IMG/VR virus record: IMGVR_UViG_3300046538_000302
Coordinates: 1 to 36,338 of that record
DNA length: 36,338 nt
Direction: 5' to 3' (one strand)
Origin: a virus
Shown here: in pieces, positions 30,795-36,338 of the stretch
Layout: every line of letters starts with the position of its first letter
Numbering within the stretch: the first letter of the stretch is position 1
Notes under the pieces: generated by a model
Databases searched by the model: none
What the model was told of the DNA's origin: nothing
Seen by the model: only the letters and a program-made list of their open reading frames with translations
Position numbers and translations under genes: made by a program

Positions 30795-31158
30795 GGTGGT
30801 TCTCCTGGTTCTGGCAGTGAGGGTTGTGGACGCAGTGCTGACAGGCACGCCAGCTGTGCATTGCGTATGGGTTATGGGTGGGCGCAGGCTTTTCGCGCTG
30901 GCTTTGGCATCGCTCGGTGGTAATAACCTCGTCCAGCGCAACGCACTCCAGTCGGCCCAGGGTCTCCATCACACGCCGCTCGACGTGGGCCGTGCTGGGG
31001 GATGGATAGCGGTTGATCAGGATCAGACTGACCGCGGATCGACTCATGCCGATGCGCTGGCCCGCCTGTGTCTTGGTGGTGGCGGCCGCTTCGACTGCGA
31101 GCAGGCGCACAAACAACGGCGGCTGTTCGCCCCATGCGGAGAGGTCGATGGCGGTCAT
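30787..31158 (-). CDS. HTH protein with C-terminal Cys/His cluster
   Basis: A 123-residue protein. Residues 22-50 (VEAAATTKTQAGQRIGMSRSAVSLILINR) read as a helix-turn-helix of the XRE type. The last 25 residues hold Cys106, Cys109 and Cys115 with nearby histidines (CQHCVHNPHC), a probable metal site. This looks like a DNA-binding regulator with a metal-bound tail. It overlaps the winged-helix gene by 4 bases, in a block of early regulators. Confidence 0.75.
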   Translation of the reverse strand: MTAIDLSAWGEQPPLFVRLLAVEAAATTKTQAGQRIGMSRSAVSLILINRYPSPSTAHVERRVMETLGRLECVALDEVITTERCQSQREKPAPTHNPYAMHSWRACQHCVHNPHCQNQENHHA

Positions 31159-31886
31159 TGGGCCACCTGCGCAGTGGTGCGCTCGACCAGCTCGGGATTG
31201 GTTGAACCTTCACGTATCCACTCGCGCAGCAGCTCGCGTAGTCGTTCGTTTTCAATACGCAGACCGCTCAGCTCGGCCGGGTCGGTTTGCTGCCCCTTCG
31301 CCCAAACCACTTTCCCCAAGTTCTGATCAAAGACTTGCTCATACTTATGGCGCTGATAGACCGGACGCAGCGGGCCGCTGTTGCGGGCCGGAATTAGCCT
31401 GAATCGACCAGGCTTGCCGGGTACACGGTCTTTACGCTCTACATAGCCCGCGTGTGCCAGCGCTTGAAGGTAGATGCGTGCGCTGTGTTCACTGATCGCG
31501 GCCCCACCGACGGTTGCCTGCTCGACAGCTGCGGCGACGGAGAGCTCCCCGACAATTCTCAACGCGCGCCAGATGCATTCGACGGCGTCGGCAGGCTGGC
31601 GCTTGACTTTCTTGTTTACCTGCGGCGCCTCAACACCTTCGTCAATCAGCAACTCCCATAGGGCATCCCGCCCGAACGCCTTCAATCTGCGCGTAATGCC
31701 AGCCTTTTCCAGGCTGCGCAGGTAATCGCGTACCGCTTCATCATCCTGCTGCGAGCGCCGGGAAACGGTGTACGTGGTCAGGGCTACTTCGCTTTTTGCC
31801 AGCGTCCGGATCGTTTCCCAAATCCGCTGCCGTGGTACTTTCCCACCGACCATGGCGAGGTGTATTGGCGTCTTACCAGTGCGCAT
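31155..31886 (-). CDS. Double winged-helix early protein
   Basis: A 243-residue protein with two winged-helix-like domains: residues 18-80 (RQRIWETIRTLAKSEVALTTYTVSRRS...LRSLEKAGIT) and residues 103-170 (DAVECIWRALRIVGELSVAAA...YLQALAHAGYVERKD). The C-terminal region is a charged coiled coil. It follows MuB with a TGATG overlap, as in B3-type phages. A role in DNA binding during transposition or control is inferred; no family name is known to me. Confidence 0.75.
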   Translation of the reverse strand: MRTGKTPIHLAMVGGKVPRQRIWETIRTLAKSEVALTTYTVSRRSQQDDEAVRDYLRSLEKAGITRRLKAFGRDALWELLIDEGVEAPQVNKKVKRQPADAVECIWRALRIVGELSVAAAVEQATVGGAAISEHSARIYLQALAHAGYVERKDRVPGKPGRFRLIPARNSGPLRPVYQRHKYEQVFDQNLGKVVWAKGQQTDPAELSGLRIENERLRELLREWIREGSTNPELVERTTAQVAQ

Positions 31887-32608
31887 CAGGCAACCCTCCG
31901 CATGGGCGCTTCACCGGTGAACCAGCCGCGCTTGCCCCACGTGGCGAGGTCTACCTGATCGATGCACAGGGCCTGAGCCTCTATGGACACCTTGTACAGA
32001 TTGACGGCCACACGACGCAGGCAGCCGCGCACCTGTTTGAGCAAGTCCTGGAGCAGGTCATCGGCAAAGGTCAGTTGTGGATAGCTGGCCGCTGCCAGGC
32101 TACGCAGGTCATCCAGAGTGGCGGGTTGTGCCGGCACCCATTCCAAAACTCGGTTATGCAAGCGTTCAAGTTTCGCGAGGCTGCTTGGTACACGCTCCTC
32201 GCCGATCAGAACGATGGTGCCTTGGCTGGCGTTGTAGATGTCGGTCAGCACGTTCGCGACTGATTTCTCCAACAAGTACTGCACATCATCAATCAGCAAC
32301 GGCCGTCCGCTGCGGCTCAACTGTTCGGCGACTTGATCCACCATGATCGAGAGGGTCGCGCCGGGGATGATGCTCATTTCCCGCAGGATGCCTTGCAGAA
32401 AAGCTTTCTTGCTCCAAGTGTCACGGCATTCGACGTAATACGCACGGTGCAGGTTGGCGGCAAAGGCAGCTCCAACGCTCTTACCCAACCCACTGGCGCC
32501 ATACATCACGACCAAACCTGGTAGCCCTACCGGGCGTGATTGGGCACGCTCAAGGGCTGCGGACAACAGGCCGACATTCGTCAGCGGGACAATCTTGGCA
32601 ACACACAT
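31886..32608 (-). CDS. B: MuB-type target-selection AAA ATPase, short form
   Basis: A 240-residue AAA+ ATPase that picks target DNA and activates the transposase. Walker A GASGLGKS spans residues 37-44; Walker B LLIDD is at 104-108, followed by sensor-like LIGEERVP. It lacks the N-terminal helix-turn-helix of Mu MuB (about 312 residues). ATG 32608 has AAGGAG six bases upstream; a TTG two codons earlier is less likely. It follows the transposase gene by 25 bases. Confidence 0.88.
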   Translation of the reverse strand: MCVAKIVPLTNVGLLSAALERAQSRPVGLPGLVVMYGASGLGKSVGAAFAANLHRAYYVECRDTWSKKAFLQGILREMSIIPGATLSIMVDQVAEQLSRSGRPLLIDDVQYLLEKSVANVLTDIYNASQGTIVLIGEERVPSSLAKLERLHNRVLEWVPAQPATLDDLRSLAAASYPQLTFADDLLQDLLKQVRGCLRRVAVNLYKVSIEAQALCIDQVDLATWGKRGWFTGEAPMRRVA

Positions 32609-32633
32609 AAACAACTCCTTGCGATCTTATTAA

Positions 32634-34691
32634 TTAGGCGCGAACTTGCTCGGCGAACTCGAACATGCGCTGGATAGAGCCGAAATCGGGGTGATTGGGA
32701 TAGCGGCCATGCCACTGCGTTTCTTCCTGGCTTAGCGATTCGCCGTTGCTCAGGCGTCCATCGAGCTTGTGCCAGAAGTGGTAGCGGGCGGTCGGGTCTG
32801 ACGGCAGCTCAAAGGTGGGGGCCTGCTGCGCTGCCAGCTGAGCAAAGCGTTGAGCTTCTGCCAGTTGCTCAGACGAAAGCTCATGGGCGTGCTGAGCCGG
32901 GATGACGCGCATTTCTACGTCCAGACCAGTAATGGTCTTGGCCTTCTTCGTCAGTCGGGACAGTTGGCCGCGCTCACGTTTCTCGCTCGCCTTTTCCAAC
33001 AAGGTTTTCGGCATGGCTGGACTGGCGTTCCCATCGAGCAAGGCTTCGCCAATCAGATCGCCGTCTAGGCTATGAATCCAAACCCGGCCGGAGTCCCGGA
33101 AGTCATAGGCGACTCGAACTTCTTCACCATGGAAAACGTCTAGCGTTTTCAGGAAGTAGGTGCCGCTGTTCCACTGCACTTGGCAGCGGTGAACAGTGCG
33201 CACGACTTGCGGACGTATGAGACTTTCAACGACGCCAGCTTCCGCGAGCAAAGCTTCCCAGCCCTCATTTTGCGCAGCCTTCCACGCGTCCATCGGGGAC
33301 TGATGGCGTTTGCGCAGCGTCTGCGTGTCACGAAATTTTGGAAGGCCGCGATGCGGGCGATGGTTGTATTCATCCAGCGCAAGCTGCAGCGCGGCGAAGA
33401 AGGTTTCGAACTCTGGCACTACGGTAGGGGCCAGTCCCAACGCAAGCTGCTTGCGAGACAGTTTGTGGGTTTTGGTGGCGGCTTCCTTGTCCATGTCAGC
33501 GCCGATATAGCTGCCGAAGGTCTTTGCGAGTCGAACCAGGATGGTCCGGTGTGGCCGTTCTATGACGCCCCTTGCTTGAGAGTTGTAGGGTAACGAATGG
33601 GTGATAGTTCCACCCAGGCGGTCGTTCACCTCGTAAACAACGGCGTTGTCAAAACCGCTGCCGTTATCGACATAGAGCACTTTGTACATGCCGCAGCGGG
33701 TTACGCTATCGCGCAGAGAGTCCAGCGTGGCGAGAGTGGATTCGGCTAGATTGACCGAGAATCCGACGATGCGCCGAGTCGCCCAGTCAATGACCGTAGT
33801 GATTTCAGGTCTGAATATCTGACCTGTAAGCGGGTTAATTACTTCGGCGTCAAAGGTGTGACCATCCGCAACCCATACGTCATTCGGCCAAAGCATATCG
33901 GCCTTACGCCGGTTGTAAGCTTGCAGCGATTTCAGCTCATGCAGGCCCATACGCCCACGCTCTCGTACCTCGGGAGCCAGTTTTTTCAGCCAGCGACGGA
34001 CTGCATGGATGCTAGGGCAAACACTGGATAGAACCTCCTCATGTATTTGCTTGAATTGCTCATACGCCGCCTCAACGCTGGGTTTCTGTGGTCTTTGGTA
34101 GTGTTTGAGAAACTGCGCTGCCCAGACCGGCACGCTCATGTCTTTTTGCTGGCGGAGCGGAGCCAAACCTGTTTCGCCGTGGGCACGGTAATCAGCTAGC
34201 CACCGTTTCAGGGTGCGCTCAGACAGCGAACGATCTTGGGTCTTGCGGTCGTTGGCACGGATCACCCGTTCATTTAGATAAGGGCTCAGGTCGCCAGTCT
34301 TCGCCAGTGCAACCAAGGTCGCCACGGCACGATTCTGGCTCACTACTTGATTCATGCGCTCGATTTCCCGGACGAAGGCGAGTCGTGCGGTCATGACCGA
34401 GCGCTGTTGATCTGTAAGGCGTGACGCTGAAATGGCGTCACGCCCTTTTGTCATATATTGAGGCGACTCAATTGATGCTGACGGTTCACTTGCTATAGAT
34501 GCAGCGATCAGCGCTGCCTGCGTCAGTTCTGGCAAGGTCGCAAAGGTGTATTCAACCGCTTTGCTTCCTAGACGCTTTTGGCCTTCCCAACGCTCACGCA
34601 ACGCCAGTTTGCGTACGCCTTGAACAGTCCCAGGCATGCTGGGTAGACCCGCAAGCTCCGTAGCTGAATAGAAGTTACGCATCTCTGTCAC
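32634..34691 (-). CDS. A: MuA-type DDE transposase
   Basis: A 685-residue transposase for integration and replicative transposition. The N-terminal end/enhancer-binding winged helix covers about 5-55 (YSATELAGLPSMPGTVQGVRK). Two helical DNA-binding parts follow (about 95-240). The RNase H-like core has Asp276 (VADGHTF), Asp342 (VDNGSG) and Glu378 (VIERP), the DDE triad. A beta-barrel and a C-terminal MuB-binding tail (about 590-685) complete it. GTG 34691 overlaps the preceding gene; ATG 34682 three codons later is an alternative. Length is close to Mu A (663). Confidence 0.95.
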   Translation of the reverse strand: MTEMRNFYSATELAGLPSMPGTVQGVRKLALRERWEGQKRLGSKAVEYTFATLPELTQAALIAASIASEPSASIESPQYMTKGRDAISASRLTDQQRSVMTARLAFVREIERMNQVVSQNRAVATLVALAKTGDLSPYLNERVIRANDRKTQDRSLSERTLKRWLADYRAHGETGLAPLRQQKDMSVPVWAAQFLKHYQRPQKPSVEAAYEQFKQIHEEVLSSVCPSIHAVRRWLKKLAPEVRERGRMGLHELKSLQAYNRRKADMLWPNDVWVADGHTFDAEVINPLTGQIFRPEITTVIDWATRRIVGFSVNLAESTLATLDSLRDSVTRCGMYKVLYVDNGSGFDNAVVYEVNDRLGGTITHSLPYNSQARGVIERPHRTILVRLAKTFGSYIGADMDKEAATKTHKLSRKQLALGLAPTVVPEFETFFAALQLALDEYNHRPHRGLPKFRDTQTLRKRHQSPMDAWKAAQNEGWEALLAEAGVVESLIRPQVVRTVHRCQVQWNSGTYFLKTLDVFHGEEVRVAYDFRDSGRVWIHSLDGDLIGEALLDGNASPAMPKTLLEKASEKRERGQLSRLTKKAKTITGLDVEMRVIPAQHAHELSSEQLAEAQRFAQLAAQQAPTFELPSDPTARYHFWHKLDGRLSNGESLSQEETQWHGRYPNHPDFGSIQRMFEFAEQVRA

Positions 34692-35115
34692 CCAGCAGCT
34701 TTTTCAGTTCACGAGCCCGCCGGGTTGCATTGGCAGCGACGCGCTCTAGCCGTCCAAGCTCTGTGTCTAAGGCCTCGCGGCCGTATGCGACTTTCCCGCC
34801 GCGCAAGTGAACCTGCCAGTCCGTCAATACATGACTCGCACAGACCTCCTCAAGCAGAGCGGCTCTATAGAAAGGCAGGTTGTGATCGAGCCTTGCCGGA
34901 CTTGACCATGCGTCGAGCATGTTCTTGCTGACATCGTCGCCCGAAAGACGCGACATCTGAGCGGCAATTTCGTAGCGATCAAAGTCCGAGTCCTTGAGTA
35001 TTTCACTGACTAACTCGCTCACCTGAGCGGCGTAATTACCCTGACCAGGTAAACAAAGCACCGGCTGCGGAACTGCAAATATGTCTAGTGTTTTGTCGTC
35101 TTTGGCATGGCGCAT
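34675..35115 (-). CDS. Conserved early protein between ner and the transposase
   Basis: A 146-residue protein of a type often found before the A gene of transposable phages. It contains GNYAAQVSELVSEILKDSDFDRYEIAAQMSRLSG near residues 26-59, then DAWSSPARLDHNLPFYRAALLEE, and a final charged coiled coil. A compact helical DNA- or protein-binding role fits, but no activity is known to me. It starts 2 bases after the ner stop and overlaps the A gene by 17 bases. Confidence 0.75.
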   Translation of the reverse strand: MRHAKDDKTLDIFAVPQPVLCLPGQGNYAAQVSELVSEILKDSDFDRYEIAAQMSRLSGDDVSKNMLDAWSSPARLDHNLPFYRAALLEEVCASHVLTDWQVHLRGGKVAYGREALDTELGRLERVAANATRRARELKKLLGDRDA

Positions 35116-35117
35116 GT

Positions 35118-35459
35118 TTAAGCACTCCTTGCCGCTTTACAGTGTCCAACAGGACAGAGTTCGGTATTCTTGTAGGACGTTTGGAGGTTTGCTTTCTCCA
35201 AACGGTTGGGCCGCTGCCGTAGTGGCGTGTTGTCCGCGTTCCACCTTTCCGGCCAGATTTCCGAAGGGCTCAGGCTTAGCGCCCCCGCAATTGCGCGCTC
35301 TACGCGTGGGTAGCGGGTGCGTTTAGCGTTTCGTATTGCGCGATCTGTGACATTGAGCTCTCGCGCAAGCTTGGCTGTGGACGTGCCTCGCACCCGAAGC
35401 TGGTACTTGATCCATTCCCAACGGGCCGTAGGATCTTTCGGGATGTCGGTAGCGCTCAT
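35118..35459 (-). CDS. ner: Ner-like DNA-binding regulator
   Basis: A 113-residue protein whose first 70 residues match the Ner/Nlp winged HTH: TARWEWIKYQLRVRGTSTAKLARELNVTDRAIRNAKRTRYPRVERAIAGALSLSPSEIWPERW, with the helix-turn-helix at about 26-46. Ner of Mu turns down both the early and the repressor promoters. It starts at the early promoter side, with the repressor reading in the opposite direction. The C-terminal 35 residues are an extra tail compared with Mu Ner (75 residues). Confidence 0.9.
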   Translation of the reverse strand: MSATDIPKDPTARWEWIKYQLRVRGTSTAKLARELNVTDRAIRNAKRTRYPRVERAIAGALSLSPSEIWPERWNADNTPLRQRPNRLEKANLQTSYKNTELCPVGHCKAARSA

Positions 35460-35489
35460 TTTCTAGACCATCATTGCGGGTGGTTTTTT

Positions 35490-35506
35490 AGGTCGTCTAA
35501 CGACCT
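35490..35506. promoter_or_regulatory. Operator-like inverted repeat, site 1
   Basis: AGGTCG / CGACCT, a perfect 6-base repeat with a 5-base centre. It lies between the candidate early promoter and the ner start. The size and symmetry fit a dimeric repressor or Ner site. Binding is not shown by sequence alone. Confidence 0.55.
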
Positions 35507-35516
35507 GTTGCGGATA

Positions 35517-35545
35517 AACATATCTCGAATATGGGTTGTCGTAAA
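35517..35545 (-). promoter_or_regulatory. Candidate early promoter (leftward, ner-A-B operon)
   Basis: On the minus strand TTTACG (35540-35545) and TATGTT (35517-35522) are separated by 17 bases; each matches 4 of 6 sigma-70 positions. The inverted repeat 35523-35558 covers the spacer and -35, so a bound repressor would block the polymerase. Motif match only. Confidence 0.4.
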
Positions 35546-35558
35546 CCTGTATTCGAGA
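35523..35558. promoter_or_regulatory. Operator-like inverted repeat, site 2
   Basis: Perfect 9-base arms TCTCGAATA / TATTCGAGA with an 18-base centre that itself has a partial dyad (GGGTT / AAACC). It spans the candidate early promoter between ner and the repressor gene. Nine perfect bases in this gap are unlikely by chance. Confidence 0.6.
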
Positions 35559-35613
35559 CTTTCCATTCCGTTTTCTTGTTTATTCATCCCAAAAATTAGA
35601 TTTAGAGCTCAAA

Positions 35614-35626
35614 AATCAATGGCTTA
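35614..35626 (+). promoter_or_regulatory. IHF-like site at the repressor start
   Basis: AATCAATGGCTTA matches the IHF consensus WATCAANNNNTTR at every position. Mu also has an IHF site in its early control region. It overlaps the repressor start codon. The consensus is loose, expected about once in this window by chance. Confidence 0.4.
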
Positions 35627-36338
35627 CGACGAAAAGAAACCTAGAAAACAGGATGAGAAAGAGGTTTCCTTTCCGTTTCCGGGAATTGAAACGCGAATTT
35701 CGAGGGTTGCTGACCTCTACGAATCCCGAAAACAGGCTGCAGGCACTGCCCATGTGGCGCTGTCTTCTCTCCAACGCTGGATCGCAGGCGAAGGAATGCC
35801 TGCCTTCGATTCGCTGGCGGCTCTGGCTACAGGAAAAGGGGTTTCTCTCGACTGGATTGCTACGGGTCAGGGAGATATGTTTTTGGCTAGACGAGCCTCT
35901 AGCGCAGGAGCGGACGATGCAGGAGGTGTTACACGTCTTCCGCTCTGGGACTCGCGTTGTACTGAAGGTTCAGGTCCGTGGAGTGAGCGCGTGCGGGTGC
36001 TTACTCAGATTGCGTTTGATCTGCGCCTTCTGGATGGGAAGGAACTCGACCCGGTACAGCTCTTTCTACTTAAGATCGACGGGGACTCGATGGAGGGGAT
36101 GCTGAGTGATGGCGATACCGTAGTGGTGGACCTCAGCCGCAATGTCCTGGAAGGTGAGGCAATTTACGTCATTTATTTTGACGGACACCTTTATCCCAAA
36201 AGGCTCCAGAGACAGCTGGACGGATCGGTAGCGATAATTAGTCAGAATAGGGTTTATCCCCAGATGAATGTTTCTAGGCAGCAGCTCCCCGAGCTCGAGA
36301 TCGCGGGCCGCGTGGTTTGGGCGAGTGGTTGGATTTAA
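35619..36338 (+). CDS. LexA/CI-type phage repressor (S24 peptidase)
   Basis: A 239-residue lysogeny repressor. The N-terminal HTH is at about 28-85 (RVADLYESRKQAAG...LSSLQRWIAGEGMP...GVSLDWIATG). A linker follows with Ala-Gly pairs at 96-97 and 101-102 that fit RecA-stimulated self-cleavage. The S24 domain has nucleophile Ser157 in GDSMEG and Lys194 in LYPKRLQ. ATG 35619 is preferred to an upstream ATG at 35508, since that extension lies in the operator region and has no family sequence. It predicts SOS induction, unlike Mu c. Confidence 0.92.
   Translation: MAYDEKKPRKQDEKEVSFPFPGIETRISRVADLYESRKQAAGTAHVALSSLQRWIAGEGMPAFDSLAALATGKGVSLDWIATGQGDMFLARRASSAGADDAGGVTRLPLWDSRCTEGSGPWSERVRVLTQIAFDLRLLDGKELDPVQLFLLKIDGDSMEGMLSDGDTVVVDLSRNVLEGEAIYVIYFDGHLYPKRLQRQLDGSVAIISQNRVYPQMNVSRQQLPELEIAGRVVWASGWI

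Noticed and set aside
35508-35618. Extended N-terminus of the repressor from ATG 35508
   Set aside because: The extra 37 residues would be encoded by the operator dyads and have no HTH-family sequence; the DNA there looks regulatory.

Overview
This window is most of a Mu-like transposable prophage (a temperate phage that replicates by transposition) with a contractile tail. The host is probably a Pseudomonas or a close relative. That host call is inference from the GC-rich codon use and the look of the early genes, not from any host gene, because no flanking chromosome is visible. Neither phage end (attL/attR) is inside the window. It opens inside, or exactly at the end of, a DNA methyltransferase gene and closes at the stop codon of the repressor. 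Nearly every gene is on the minus strand, so the phage reads from right to left.

Control and transposition (about 36.3-30.5 kb): a LexA/CI-type autocleaving repressor on the plus strand faces a Ner-like regulator across a 159-bp region that holds two perfect inverted repeats, a candidate leftward early promoter and an IHF-like site. Then come a small conserved protein, the MuA-type DDE transposase, a short MuB-type ATPase, and a run of small, mostly overlapping early genes (winged-helix protein, HTH protein with a Cys/His tail, DUF3164, several unknowns, DUF2786). Middle control (28.3-26.6 kb): a small basic protein, GemA, Mor and a secreted accessory protein coupled to mor, followed by a nested palindrome that may be the control element for the genes beyond it.

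Lysis and packaging (26.6-19.7 kb): a DUF7696-like protein, holin, SLT-type endolysin, Rz with embedded Rz1, a TraR/DksA zinc-finger protein, DUF2730-like and gp26-like proteins, the small (DUF3486) and large terminase subunits, and the portal. Head (19.4-12.6 kb): MuF with a C-terminal nuclease-like domain, gpG, protease I, a decoration-like protein, major capsid T with a low-complexity tail, gp36 and gp37. Tail (12.6-1.1 kb): gp38, sheath, tube, a tail chaperone with an A-AAA-AAG -1 frameshift site, tape measure, gpN, gp44, spike gp45, baseplate gp46-48, tail fibre and fibre assembly protein. The far left end has a Com zinc-finger gene overlapping a C5 cytosine methyltransferase, the same layout as com-mom of Mu but with a different DNA-modifying enzyme.

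Cargo genes stand out from this backbone. Three plus-strand genes sit between backbone genes: a secreted protein at 4859, a 70-residue protein at 19467, and a coiled-coil/zinc-ribbon protein at 22830. A minus-strand DUF4062 gene lies between G and I, and a secreted protein lies after mor. The DUF4062 gene and the coiled-coil/zinc-ribbon gene are the best candidates for an undescribed, possibly anti-phage, function. No tRNA, rRNA, IS element or CRISPR array was recognised, and no gene-free stretch exceeds 300 bases.
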